Assembly (NCBI RefSeq): GCF_048820895.1 | Contig: NZ_JBMERQ010000002.1 | Coordinates: 744,001-808,000, forward strand | DNA: 64,000 nt | Direction of reading: 5' to 3' | From: Cribrihabitans_A neustonicus | GTDB lineage: Bacteria; Pseudomonadota; Alphaproteobacteria; Rhodobacterales; Rhodobacteraceae | Shown: in pieces, positions 40,255 to 49,213 of the stretch | Position numbering within the stretch: the stretch's first letter is position 1 | Layout of the letters: each line of letters starts with the position of its first letter | Notes under the pieces: generated by a model | Told to the model about the DNA's origin: nothing | The model's database searches: none | Seen by the model: the letters and a program-made list of their open reading frames with translations, nothing else | Translations under genes and position numbers: made by a program

Positions 40255-40619
40255 GGGGGGGCGTTTTGCGCCGGAAAGGGCTGGTGAGCACCTGCCTGCC
40301 TGTCAGCGGGTAGCCGGGCATTGCCGGCGCGTGCGGGGGCGATCCGGAGGGAAGTGACTGGCAGTTTATCCCGGCCAAATCCGTACGCCCTTTCGAGGGA
40401 CCGCCCAGCCGCAGCCAAATCGCCCCCGCGTGGGGGCGCGGCGGCGATGCGCGGCGGCCTTCGGCCTTGTTCCGCGCCGGCGTAAATTGCTTTGGCCGCC
40501 GATGCGCGGCTTGGGGGTCAGGAGCAAGCCGCAAGCACCTGCCCGCGCCCGGAGGGTGGATTTCCCCGCGGCTTCGGGGCATGTAGCATGATCAAAGCCA
40601 AACAAGCACGAGGCGCGCG
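40255..40619. other. Gene-free interval between rplY terminator and pth
   Basis: These 365 bases contain repeat copy C (40401-40477) and, just after it, a second partial GCCGATGCGCGG phrase at about 40498. No gene is supported. The short pth leader is at the right end. Confidence 0.6.
40401..40477 (+). repeat. Dispersed 77-bp intergenic repeat, copy C
   Basis: Same element as copy A (30693-30769, minus) over the full 77 bases, and as copy B (33848-33905) over the right 58 bases. The left part includes CCCCCGCGTGGGGGCGCG, the right part the hairpin GGCCTTCGGCC. It lies between rplY and pth, which are usually adjacent. Confidence 0.85.
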
Positions 40620-41321
40620 ATGAAACTCTTTGCCGGACTGGGCAACCCGGGACCGAAATACGCGGGCAACCGGCACAACATCGGCTTCATGGCACTGGAC
40701 CGGATTGCTGCAGACCACGGGTTTTCGCCCTGGCGCAGCAAGTTTCAGGCCGAGATCTGCGAGGGCACCCTGGGCGGCGAAAAGGTGCTGCTGCTGAAGC
40801 CGCAGACCTTCATGAACCTCTCGGGCCAGCCGCTGGGCGAGGCGATGCGCTTTTACAAGCTGACCCCCGCCGATGTGGTCGTGCTGCACGACGAGCTGGA
40901 CCTGGCACCGGGCAAGGCGCGGGTGAAACAGGGCGGCGGCCATGCGGGCCACAACGGGCTGCGCTCCATCCATTCGCATATCGGGCCGGATTATGCCCGG
41001 GTGCGGATCGGCATCGGCCACCCCGGCCACAAGGATGCGGTCGCGGGCTACGTGCTGCGCGACTTTGCCAAGGCGGACGAGGCCTGGCTCGACGACCTGC
41101 TGCGCGGTATTTCCGACGGCGCGGCGGACCTTGCCCGCGGCGATGGCGGAAAGTTCATGAATGCCGTTGCCCTGAGGGTGGCGCCGCCGCGCAGCTCGGG
41201 CGGCAACGGCGATGGCAAGGGGTCAAAGGCTGAGAAGGCGGGACAGGGCGGCGATCCGAAGCCCGGGCCGGAGCCGGACGCGCGCTCGCCGCTGGAAAAG
41301 CTGATCGATAAATTCAAGTAA
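40620..41321 (+). CDS. pth: Peptidyl-tRNA hydrolase
   Basis: The 233-residue enzyme has the Pth motifs GLGNPGPKYAGNRHNIGF with catalytic H19, KPQTFMNLSG, and HDELDLAPGKARVKQGGGHAGHNGLRS. It releases peptides from peptidyl-tRNA. About 40 extra residues after the core form a low-complexity, Gly/Lys/Pro-rich linker ending SPLEKLIDKFK; such tails are frequent in Rhodobacteraceae and the short terminal helix may bind tRNA or ribosomes. It is 19 bases upstream of the nucleoside hydrolase gene. Confidence 0.95.
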   Translation: MKLFAGLGNPGPKYAGNRHNIGFMALDRIAADHGFSPWRSKFQAEICEGTLGGEKVLLLKPQTFMNLSGQPLGEAMRFYKLTPADVVVLHDELDLAPGKARVKQGGGHAGHNGLRSIHSHIGPDYARVRIGIGHPGHKDAVAGYVLRDFAKADEAWLDDLLRGISDGAADLARGDGGKFMNAVALRVAPPRSSGGNGDGKGSKAEKAGQGGDPKPGPEPDARSPLEKLIDKFK

Positions 41322-41340
41322 GCGCTGGGAGAACACGCAC

Positions 41341-42261
41341 ATGGTGAAGCTGATCATCGACACGGATCCGGGCATCGACGATGCCATGGCGATCTTCTAC
41401 GCGGCGGCGGCGCCGGACATCGAGCTCTTGGGGCTCACCACCATCTTTGGCAATGTGACCACTGCCACTGCCACCCGAAATGCGCTGCGCCTCCTCGAGG
41501 CTGCGGGCGTCGATGCGCCGGTGGCCCAAGGAGCGGCGGCGCCGCTGAAACTGCCGCCCTTCAAGCCCTCCGCCCATGTCCATGGCGAGGAAGGCTTCGG
41601 TGACATCCCCGCGGCGGAGCCCAAAGGCGCGCCGCTGGCCGAGGAGGCCGCAGCGTTCCTCTGCCGCATGGCGCGCGAGCACAAGGGCGAGCTGGTGGTC
41701 TGCCCGGTCGGCCCGCTCACAAACATCGCCCGCGCGCTGGAGCTGGACCCGGAGTTCGCGCGTAACGTGAAGCAGATCGTCATCATGGGCGGCTCGCTGG
41801 AGGAAGGCGGCAACATCACCCCGCATGCCGAGGCCAACATCTACCACGACCCGCACGCGGCGGATGCGGTATTTGCATCGGGTGCCGATGTGGTGATGGT
41901 GGGGCTCGACGTCACCCACCGCATCCAGTGCTCGACCGCGGATTTCGACGGTATCGCGGAACGCGCGCCGCGGCTCGGCGGCATGCTCAAGGAGATGTCG
42001 GAGTTCTACCTGCGCTTCTATCTTTCGGTCGGCAAGCACGAGGGCTGCTCGCTGCACGACCCGGCGGCGGTGATCGCCTGCACGCATCCGCAGCTCTTCG
42101 GCATGCGCGAGGTGCCGCTGAAGGTCTCCTGCGAGGGCGATACCATCGGTGCCACGCTGAGGGACGAAGGCTCCGGCCGCGCGCCGGTCAAGGTCTGCAT
42201 GACGACGGACTCGGAGGCGGTGAAGACCCTGTTCCTGGAGCGGCTGGCGCAGCTCTCCTGA
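41341..42261 (+). CDS. Nucleoside hydrolase (ribonucleoside hydrolase family)
   Basis: A 306-residue IU-nucleoside hydrolase with the calcium-binding signature IIDTDPGIDDAMA at the N-terminus, IFGNVTTATATRNALRLLE, VCPVGPLTNIA, IMGGSLEEGGNITPHAEANIYHDP and SLHDPAAVIAC. It hydrolyses the N-glycosidic bond of purine and/or pyrimidine ribonucleosides for salvage. Base preference (RihA/B/C) cannot be set from sequence alone. It probably shares a transcript with pth. Confidence 0.9.
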   Translation: MVKLIIDTDPGIDDAMAIFYAAAAPDIELLGLTTIFGNVTTATATRNALRLLEAAGVDAPVAQGAAAPLKLPPFKPSAHVHGEEGFGDIPAAEPKGAPLAEEAAAFLCRMAREHKGELVVCPVGPLTNIARALELDPEFARNVKQIVIMGGSLEEGGNITPHAEANIYHDPHAADAVFASGADVVMVGLDVTHRIQCSTADFDGIAERAPRLGGMLKEMSEFYLRFYLSVGKHEGCSLHDPAAVIACTHPQLFGMREVPLKVSCEGDTIGATLRDEGSGRAPVKVCMTTDSEAVKTLFLERLAQLS

Positions 42262-42275
42262 TCCGCCATTCTGCT

Positions 42276-42302
42276 CGCGGCGGCCTCTTTCCGGCCGCCG
42301 CG
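42276..42302 (+). terminator. Putative terminator hairpin after nucleoside hydrolase
   Basis: CGCGGCGGCC and GGCCGCCGCG form a perfect 10-base stem around TCTTTCC, 14 bases past the stop. No T-run follows, so it may pause or protect rather than terminate. Confidence 0.5.
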
Positions 42303-42456
42303 GACCCCGGCAAAGTCCAAGAAAACCCCGCCCGCGCCGGGCTTTCGCTGGTATCCCCGGCCCCCTGCCGCAAGCCGCGCGCGAAATTTGCCGGTCCGCC
42401 CATAAATTTCAAAAAACGCCTTGTTTCCCCTGAGGCTGGCACATATACGGGTCAGC

Positions 42457-42546
42457 GGAGACGTGGCCGAGTGGTCGAAGGCGCTCCCCTGCTAAGGGAG
42501 TAGGCGGGAAACCGTCTCGAGGGTTCGAATCCCTTCGTCTCCGCCA
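42457..42546 (+). tRNA. tRNA-Ser (anticodon GCT)
   Basis: A complete type II tRNA: acceptor GGAGACG pairs with CGTCTCC, followed by G and an encoded CCA. The anticodon stem is CTCCC/GGGAG with loop CTGCTAA, giving anticodon GCT for AGC/AGU serine codons. The long variable arm (TAGGCGGGAAACCGTC region) is typical of tRNA-Ser, and the T arm has GGTTCGAATCC. It is a single gene, with a good -10-like CATATACGG just upstream. Confidence 0.97.
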
Positions 42547-42736
42547 TCTTTTCTAACCTGAAACACGTTTGCCAGGCTGGCGGCGATACAAGAGCCGCAG
42601 GATCGGCGATTTCCTGTTGCGTCTGGCGCACGGGGACGGATCGTCATAAAAATTTTGCCCACAATCTATTAAACTCCTAGCGATTGGCTGCGGCGCGTGG
42701 GCGCTGCGGCCAGGTTGAGCCAGCTGGGAGCGAGCG

Positions 42737-44680
42737 ATGAGCAAGAAAGAGACCACGCAAAAGCGCAGAATGTCGGCGGACGAGTGGGACGAGGTGAATT
42801 TCCCGCGGCCCGAGACGCAGGAGTTCGACCGGGTGGTGGAACGGGCGATTTCGCGCCGCGGATTCCTGGGCGGGGCGCTTGCCTTCGGCTCGGGCGCTGC
42901 GGTGATGGGCACCGGAATGCTCAAGGGCGGCACCGCCCTGGCGCAGGGCGCCAGCCGGTTCCCCTTCGAGCAGATCGCGATCCAGACCGACGGCACCGTC
43001 CACGTCCCCGAGGGCTTTACTTGGGACGTGATGGTGCGCTGGGGCGATCCGCTTTTCTCCGGCGCGCCGGAGTTCGATGCAAAGACCGGCATCCCGACCG
43101 AAGGATCGGACCGCGTGTTCGGCGAGAATACCGACGGGATGGAGCTGTTCTCCATCGATGGCCGTGCGGTCCTCGCTGTGAACAGTGAGTACGCCAACAC
43201 CGATATCAATCTCGGCCGCCCGCCGATGGAGGGGGAAGAGGATATCGCCCCGGCCTCCGCTGACGAAGTGCTGCGGCTGCAGAACTTCCAGGGCGTTTCG
43301 GTCATGGAGATCGCGGAGGGCGAAAGCGGCTGGTCGGTCGTGGTGGACAGCCCCCTGAACCGCCGCATCACCCACAACACGCCGATGACGCTCGACGGGC
43401 CCGCGGCGGGGCACGCGCTGTTGCAGACCGAGGCCGACCCGTCCGGGACGCAATCGCTCGGCACCTTCAACAACTGCGGCTCGGGCCGCACGCCCTGGGG
43501 CACCTATCTGACCTGTGAAGAAAACTTCAACGGCTACTTCGGCGCAACCGAAGGCCTGCCGGGGGACGAACCGCACGCCGCGGGCTACGCGCGCTATGGC
43601 ATCTCCGAAGATGGCTGGGGCTACAATTACCATATCCACGATGCGCGCTTCGATGTGTCCCGCAACCCGAACGAGCCGCACCGCGCGGGCTATATCGTGG
43701 AGATCGACCCTTCGGACCCGGAGAGCACGCCAGTCAAGCACACCGCGCTGGGCCGCTTCAAGCACGAGAACGCGGCCACCGCGCTGGCCGAAGACGGGCG
43801 GCTTGTCGTCTACATGGGCGACGATGAGCGCGGCGAGTTCATGTACAAGTGGGTAAGCCGCGACCCCTATGAGGAAGGCGGCGACACCTCCACGCTGATG
43901 GTGGAGGGGCAGCTCTATGCCGCGGTGTTCGACGACGACATGACCGGCACCTGGGTTGCGCTGACGCCCGAGGCAACCGGCATGGAGCCTGCGGAGATCG
44001 CGGTCTTCACCCGCATGGCAGGCTCGGCCGTGGGGGCGACGACGATGGACCGCCCGGAATGGATCGCGGTCAACTCCACCGCGCCCGAGGCCTATTGCTG
44101 CCTCACCAACAACAGCCGCCGCGGCGTGCAGGCTGAGGACGGCACGGTGAAGACCAATGCCGGCGGCGATCCGATGACGGTGAACGCCCCCAACCCGCGG
44201 GAGACCAACGAATACGGCCAGATCGTGCGCTGGCGCCCGGAAGGCGGGGACCACGGTGCGGAGGCCTTCGAGTGGGACCTCTACGTGATGGCGGGCAATC
44301 CCGAGGTGCACAACGGCACGCTCTATGCGGGGTCGGAGAACGTCAACGCGGGCAACCTGTTCAACTCGCCCGACGGGATGCAGGTGGACAGCACCGGCCT
44401 GATCTGGATCCAGACTGACGGGGACGACAGCAACGAGGGCGATTTCGCGGGCATGGGCAACAATCAGATGCTTGCGGGCGACCCCGAAACCGGCGAGATC
44501 CGCCGCTTCCTGACCGGGCCGAAAGGTGCGGAGGTGACGGGTCTCACCTGGTCGCCGGACCGGCGGACGATGTTCGTCGGCATCCAGCACCCGGACGCCC
44601 CGTTCCCGGATGGCCCGGGCAGCCTGCCGCGCTCGGCGGTCATCTGGGTGAAGCGCGCCGACAATGGACCGGTCGGCTGA
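42737..44680 (+). CDS. phoX: PhoX family phosphatase (DUF839)
   Basis: A 647-residue protein with a Tat signal (ISRRGFLGGALAFGSGAAVM around residue 39) and a PhoX/DUF839 beta-propeller. Typical blocks are NNCGSGRTPWGTYLTCEENF, GRFKHENAATALAEDGRLVVYMGDDERGEFMYKW, DRPEWIAVN, CCLTNNS and GLIWIQTDGD. PhoX enzymes are periplasmic, Tat-exported alkaline phosphatases that use iron and calcium and are abundant in marine bacteria. No PHO box was looked for in detail. It stands alone after the tRNA gene. Confidence 0.9.
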   Translation: MSKKETTQKRRMSADEWDEVNFPRPETQEFDRVVERAISRRGFLGGALAFGSGAAVMGTGMLKGGTALAQGASRFPFEQIAIQTDGTVHVPEGFTWDVMVRWGDPLFSGAPEFDAKTGIPTEGSDRVFGENTDGMELFSIDGRAVLAVNSEYANTDINLGRPPMEGEEDIAPASADEVLRLQNFQGVSVMEIAEGESGWSVVVDSPLNRRITHNTPMTLDGPAAGHALLQTEADPSGTQSLGTFNNCGSGRTPWGTYLTCEENFNGYFGATEGLPGDEPHAAGYARYGISEDGWGYNYHIHDARFDVSRNPNEPHRAGYIVEIDPSDPESTPVKHTALGRFKHENAATALAEDGRLVVYMGDDERGEFMYKWVSRDPYEEGGDTSTLMVEGQLYAAVFDDDMTGTWVALTPEATGMEPAEIAVFTRMAGSAVGATTMDRPEWIAVNSTAPEAYCCLTNNSRRGVQAEDGTVKTNAGGDPMTVNAPNPRETNEYGQIVRWRPEGGDHGAEAFEWDLYVMAGNPEVHNGTLYAGSENVNAGNLFNSPDGMQVDSTGLIWIQTDGDDSNEGDFAGMGNNQMLAGDPETGEIRRFLTGPKGAEVTGLTWSPDRRTMFVGIQHPDAPFPDGPGSLPRSAVIWVKRADNGPVG

Positions 44681-44854
44681 TACCCGCTTCGGTGCCCCGG
44701 GCCGCGCGGCGTGTTCTTGGCCTGCCGCACCAGCTGAGCGGGCCCGCTTGCCCCGTGGCGGGCAGGCGGCTATCACGGTCCAGGCTGGCAAGGCTGCGGC
44801 GTGCTGTCCCGCGCCGGGATTACCGCCGCCACTAAGGCAGGGGGAGAGCCGCTT

Positions 44855-45589
44855 ATGGTGCTGTCATCCTTCATGCGGAAGTTTGGAAAGGGTGCCGCCT
44901 TTGCAAACCCCGCTCCCGGGGCGCCGCTTTGCGTCATTGGCGATGTGCATGGCTGCCTGCCGCTCTTGGAACGGCTGCTGGCTCAGGTGCCGGCGGATCA
45001 CCGGGTCATCCTGGCCGGGGATTACATCGACCGCGGCCCGTACAGCGCCGGGGTGCTGCGTTATCTTTCTGCGCGCCCGGAACTGACCTGCCTGATGGGC
45101 AACCATGAGGACATGCTGCTGGGGTTCCTCCAAGAGCCCGCCCGCGACGGCCCGCTCTGGATCGGGAACGGGGGGCTGCAGACACTGGCCTCCTTCGGTG
45201 TCCGGGGGCCTGGTCCGCGGATGAGCGGGGAAGACCTGGGTCTCTGCCGCGACCGGCTGCGGGAGGCGATGGGGGAGGCGTTGATTGCCTGGCTGGCCGG
45301 ACTGAAGACCTCGGTGCTGTCGGGCAGCGTGCTGGTGGCCCATGCCGGGGCGGACCCGCGTGCTGCCCCGTCCGAGCAGGAAAGGGAGACGCTTTTGTGG
45401 GGGCATCCGGATTTCTGCCGCATTCCCAGAAGCGACGGCATCTGGGTGGTGCACGGCCATACCATCGTTTTCAGAGCGGCGGCGAAACAGGGACGGATCG
45501 CGCTCGATACGGGGGCCTTTGCCACGGGCCGGCTCTCTGCCGTCTGCCTGGATGGCGGCGCCCCGCGGTTCCTGACCGCGCAGATGTGA
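44855..45589 (+). CDS. PP2A/ApaH-like metallophosphoesterase
   Basis: The ATG at 44855 follows GGGGGAG; a later ATG at 44873 is possible. The 244-residue product has the calcineurin-like motif series GDVHGCLPLLERLL, GDYIDRGPYSAGVL, GNHEDMLLGF, HAGADP and VHGHT, which bind two metal ions. This bacterial PPP-type group includes Ser/Thr phosphatases and diadenosine tetraphosphatase-like enzymes. No signal peptide is seen, so it is cytosolic. No neighbouring kinase indicates the substrate. Confidence 0.87.
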   Translation: MVLSSFMRKFGKGAAFANPAPGAPLCVIGDVHGCLPLLERLLAQVPADHRVILAGDYIDRGPYSAGVLRYLSARPELTCLMGNHEDMLLGFLQEPARDGPLWIGNGGLQTLASFGVRGPGPRMSGEDLGLCRDRLREAMGEALIAWLAGLKTSVLSGSVLVAHAGADPRAAPSEQERETLLWGHPDFCRIPRSDGIWVVHGHTIVFRAAAKQGRIALDTGAFATGRLSAVCLDGGAPRFLTAQM

Positions 45590-45683
45590 AGGGCCACTAT
45601 ATGGATGCGGCCCGCGCGTGCGGCTTGCAGCGCGGGGCCGGTGGTATGGTCAAAAGCGCCCCGCGGCACTTGGCGGAATATTG

Positions 45684-46610
45684 CTACAGCTCTTCTGCCC
45701 AGGGCGGGTTGGCGCCCGGGCGGGAGACGGTCACCGACGCCACCTTCGCGCCGTACCGCATCGCCTGTTCGAGGGTTTCAGGCGGCAGCGCGGCGAGCGC
45801 CGGTTTGGTGAGCTGGCCCAGCTCGGAGAGTTTCGCCAGCACGCCCGCATTGAACGTGTCGCCCGCGCCGACGGTATCGGCGATCTCGGCCCGCACGGCG
45901 GGCACCTGCACCTCGGCACCGCCTGCCAGGTAACCGGTGGCGCCCTCGCCGCCGCGGGTCAGGATTACCACAGACGGTCCGCGCTCCAGCAGGGCAAAGA
46001 CCTTCTCCTGGAGGGAAAGTGGATCGGGCAGCAGCCAGTTCAGATCCTCGTCGGAGACCTTGACGATATCCGCCTGCGCCACCATGCGGTCGAGCCGGGC
46101 GCGGTAGCGGGTGATGTCCTTGATAAAGCGGGGGCGGATGTTCGGGTCGATCATCACCGCGCGGCCCTGGCCTTCGCGTTCCAGCAGGACAGCGTAGGCT
46201 TCCGCGCAGGGTTCCGAGGCCAGGCTGATGCCGCCGAAGAACAGCGCCGAGATCTCCGCAGGCAGCTTGGGCATGGCGGCAGGCTCCAGCATGCGCCCGG
46301 CTGAATTCTCGTCAAAGAAGCAGTAGGTGGCGTGGCCGTCCACCAGCCGCACAAAAGCCAGCGTCGTGGGGCGGCCGGATTGGATCACCTGCGAGGTGTC
46401 CACATGGCTTGCCTTCAGCGCTTCGGCCAGCTGGCGGCCGAACATGTCGGTGGAAAGGCCGGTCAGCATGCCGGCCCGCGCGCCAAGGCGGCCAAGCGCG
46501 ATGGCGGTGTTGAACACCGCGCCGCCGGCATGGGGCACGAAGCCGTCAGGCCCGGCAGCGGTCGGCGCGGGGATCATGTCGATCAGGGCTTCGCCGCAGC
46601 AGAGGATCAT
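45684..46610 (-). CDS. PfkB family fructokinase
   Basis: The ATG at 46610 (MILCCGEALIDMIP) gives 308 residues with PfkB signatures: GGAVFNTAIALGRLG near residue 29 and the C-terminal DTVGAGDTFNAGVLA with the catalytic aspartate. It is the last gene of the polyol operon, 4 bases after mtlK, and should phosphorylate the fructose made by mannitol dehydrogenase to fructose-6-phosphate. The corresponding gene in Rhodobacter polyol operons is mtlZ. Regulation should follow the LacI-type operator in front of smoE. Confidence 0.92.
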   Translation of the reverse strand: MILCCGEALIDMIPAPTAAGPDGFVPHAGGAVFNTAIALGRLGARAGMLTGLSTDMFGRQLAEALKASHVDTSQVIQSGRPTTLAFVRLVDGHATYCFFDENSAGRMLEPAAMPKLPAEISALFFGGISLASEPCAEAYAVLLEREGQGRAVMIDPNIRPRFIKDITRYRARLDRMVAQADIVKVSDEDLNWLLPDPLSLQEKVFALLERGPSVVILTRGGEGATGYLAGGAEVQVPAVRAEIADTVGAGDTFNAGVLAKLSELGQLTKPALAALPPETLEQAMRYGAKVASVTVSRPGANPPWAEEL

Positions 46611-46614
46611 GGTT

Positions 46615-48150
46615 TCAGGTTCCTTTAGCGTACTGCGCCCCGTCACGGGGCTGGTCCTGCGCAATATAGGTGCGCAGGGCGGCTTCGCTGCCCTGATCCC
46701 AGATCAGGGTGAGCCAGCGGGCGAATTCATCGGCAAAGCGGGTGTCCGCCGCCAGCGTTCCGTAGATATGGCGCTGTTCAAGCCAGGCCTGCGGGCGCAG
46801 CCGGGCCGCCTGGGCGGCAGCGTGAAGGCTGTCCCATTGCGGGTCGTTGGGCTCGATGGCGCTGCCGTCCTCCCGGGTGCCTGCGCACATCCGGGCCCAG
46901 AGCGCTTCCACCAGACTCAGCCCCGCCACCGGGCCGCCCGCGGCCAGCGCGTCGCGCAGGATCGGCAGCACGAAGCCCGGGTGCCGCGAGGCGCCGTCGA
47001 AGGCCACGCGCCGGGTGGTGTCGCGGATCGCGGGGTTAGAGAAGCGCCGCTCGATCAGCTGCACGTAGTCTTCGGGGGGCATCTCCGGAACCGCGTCCAC
47101 GTAAGGCGCGATCTCCTGCCGCTGGACCTTGCGGAACAGGCCGGAAAGCAGCGGGTGCGTGATGCAATCGGCGATGGTCGCGAGCCCCAGCAGTTCCCCC
47201 GCGCCCGCCAGCACCTGATGGCCTGCGTTGAGGATGCGGATTTTCATCGACTCGTAGTCATGCACTGAGGAGGTGAAGACCGCTCCGGCCTTGTCCCAGT
47301 CGGGGCGGCCGGCGCAGAAGTCATCTTCGATCACCCACTGGCGGTAGTTTTCATGGGTGACGGGTGCGGCATCGTCGATGCCCAGCTTGCAGACCAGCGC
47401 GATTTCGTCCGGTCCGGTGGCGGGGACGATGCAGTCGACCATGGAGTCCGGGAAGCTGCACTCGGTGTCGATCCACTCTGCCAGCGCCGGGTCGGAGAGC
47501 CCCGCAAGCGAGACCACCGCCTGCCGGGTGATGCGGCCGTTGCCGCGCAGGTTGTCGCAGCTCTGCACGGTGAAGGGGCCGGTGCCAGAATCGCGGCGCA
47601 GTTTCAGCGCGGAGACGATGGCGCCGAAGACGGTGCGCGGATGGTCCGGGTTTGCGGCGTCGTGGCGGATGTCCGGGTGCGCCGCGTCCAGCCCGCCGGT
47701 CGCCGGATCGAGGTAGTAGCCGCCCTCGGTCACGGTGAGGGAGACGATGCGGATCGCGGGATCGGCCATCGCGCGGATCAGCGCGCCGTTGCCTTCCTCG
47801 ATCGGCAGGTAGCCGGTCATGGCGCCGGTGACCTCGGCCGTCACACCATCGGGGGAAAGCTCGATCAGCGTGGTCAGGCAGTCCTGCGCCAGCAGTTTCT
47901 GCCGCATGGCGGCATCATAGGGGCGCACGCCCGCGCCGAGGATGGCCCAGTCCTGCGCCAGCCCCTGCTGCATCAGCCGGTGCAGATACCAGGCCTGATG
48001 CGCGCGGTGGAAGTTGCCGAGCCCGATGTGGATGATCCCGGGCGTCAGTGCGCCGCGGTCGTACCCTGGGCCCGCAATGCCTGCTGGCAGGCTCTGCAAG
48101 GCGGCCTCGCTCAGTTTCACGGGCGCGGGGTTTTCCGTGTGCCGTTCCAT
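46615..48150 (-). CDS. mtlK: Mannitol 2-dehydrogenase
   Basis: Start ATG at 48150 is chosen because GGAGGGG lies 3-9 bases upstream; an ATG four codons earlier is also possible. The 511-residue enzyme belongs to the long-chain polyol dehydrogenases: GIIHIGLGNFHRAHQAWYLH for NAD binding and the catalytic block KIRILNAGHQVLAGAG with lysine and asparagine-histidine. It oxidises D-mannitol (also arabitol or sorbitol in some members) to fructose with NAD. In R. sphaeroides a sorbitol dehydrogenase gene (smoS) precedes it, but here mtlK follows the ATPase gene directly, 46 bases away. Confidence 0.93.
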   Translation of the reverse strand: MERHTENPAPVKLSEAALQSLPAGIAGPGYDRGALTPGIIHIGLGNFHRAHQAWYLHRLMQQGLAQDWAILGAGVRPYDAAMRQKLLAQDCLTTLIELSPDGVTAEVTGAMTGYLPIEEGNGALIRAMADPAIRIVSLTVTEGGYYLDPATGGLDAAHPDIRHDAANPDHPRTVFGAIVSALKLRRDSGTGPFTVQSCDNLRGNGRITRQAVVSLAGLSDPALAEWIDTECSFPDSMVDCIVPATGPDEIALVCKLGIDDAAPVTHENYRQWVIEDDFCAGRPDWDKAGAVFTSSVHDYESMKIRILNAGHQVLAGAGELLGLATIADCITHPLLSGLFRKVQRQEIAPYVDAVPEMPPEDYVQLIERRFSNPAIRDTTRRVAFDGASRHPGFVLPILRDALAAGGPVAGLSLVEALWARMCAGTREDGSAIEPNDPQWDSLHAAAQAARLRPQAWLEQRHIYGTLAADTRFADEFARWLTLIWDQGSEAALRTYIAQDQPRDGAQYAKGT

Positions 48151-48196
48151 CAGCCCCTCCATTGCTCACCTGTCCTGCGGCTCATTGCACGCGGGC

Positions 48197-49201
48197 TCAT
48201 ACGATCCGCAAGCCTTCGGCGTCGAATTTGTGGACCACATCGGCGCGCGGGGTCATGAAGATACGGTCGCCGTGGCGGAAGCTCACTTCGCCGCTGGCGC
48301 GCACGGTGATGGTTTCCGCCAGCCCGGTGCCGTGGACGTGGAGGAAAGTGTCCGAACCCAGATGCTCCGAGACGCTGACAGTGCCCGACCAGGCGCCGTC
48401 CTCGGCCGAGACGTCGATATGCTCGGGCCGGATGCCGATGGTATGGGCGCCGTATTTCCTGGCTTCCGCGCCTTCGATGAAGTTCATCTTGGGGGAGCCG
48501 ATGAAGCCGGCCACAAACTTGTTGCGCGGGGTGTGATAGAGCTCCAGCGGCGAGCCCACCTGCTCGATCACCCCGGCACGAAGCACCACGATCTTGTCAG
48601 CCATGGTCATCGCTTCGACCTGGTCGTGGGTCACGTAGACCATCGTGGTTTCCAGCCGTTCGTGCAGTTCGGAGATTTCCAGGCGCATCCCCACCCTGAG
48701 CGCCGCGTCGAGGTTCGAGAGCGGCTCGTCGAACAGGAAGGCGGAGGGTTCGCGCACGATGGCGCGGCCGATCGCTACCCGCTGGCGCTGGCCGCCCGAC
48801 AGCTGGCCGGGACGGCGGTCCAGGTAGTCGGTGAGGTTCAGCGCCCTGGCGGCAGCCTCGATGCGCCGGTCCTGTTCCTCGGCGGGAACCTTGGCCATGC
48901 GCATCGGGAAGGCAATGTTCTTGCGCACCGACATATGCGGGTAAAGCGCGTAGGACTGAAACACCATGGCAAGGCCGCGTTTGGCGGGGGGCACATGGGT
49001 GGCGTCCTGCTTGTCGATGCGGATCTGGCCGGAGCTTACGTCTTCCAGCCCGGCGATCAGCCGCAGCAGGGTGGACTTGCCGCAGCCCGAGGGGCCGACG
49101 AAGACGGTAAACTCGCCATCTTCGATGGTCAGGTCCAGGGGCGGGATGACTTGCACGTCGCCAAAGCTTTTGGAGACTTTGTCCAGAGTGATGCGTCCCA
49201 T
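48197..49201 (-). CDS. smoK: Polyol ABC transporter ATP-binding protein
   Basis: A 334-residue MalK/UgpC-type ATPase: Walker A GPSGCGKST (residues 36-44), Q-loop FQSYALYPHMSV, signature LSGGQRQRVAIGRA, Walker B AFLFDEPLSNLD and switch histidine VYVTHDQ. The C-terminal TOBE domain (IGIRPEHIDV) follows. It energises uptake through SmoF/SmoG. It is 12 bases downstream of smoG and upstream of mtlK in one minus-strand operon. Confidence 0.94.
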   Translation of the reverse strand: MGRITLDKVSKSFGDVQVIPPLDLTIEDGEFTVFVGPSGCGKSTLLRLIAGLEDVSSGQIRIDKQDATHVPPAKRGLAMVFQSYALYPHMSVRKNIAFPMRMAKVPAEEQDRRIEAAARALNLTDYLDRRPGQLSGGQRQRVAIGRAIVREPSAFLFDEPLSNLDAALRVGMRLEISELHERLETTMVYVTHDQVEAMTMADKIVVLRAGVIEQVGSPLELYHTPRNKFVAGFIGSPKMNFIEGAEARKYGAHTIGIRPEHIDVSAEDGAWSGTVSVSEHLGSDTFLHVHGTGLAETITVRASGEVSFRHGDRIFMTPRADVVHKFDAEGLRIV

Positions 49202-49213
49202 AAGCGTGTCTCC

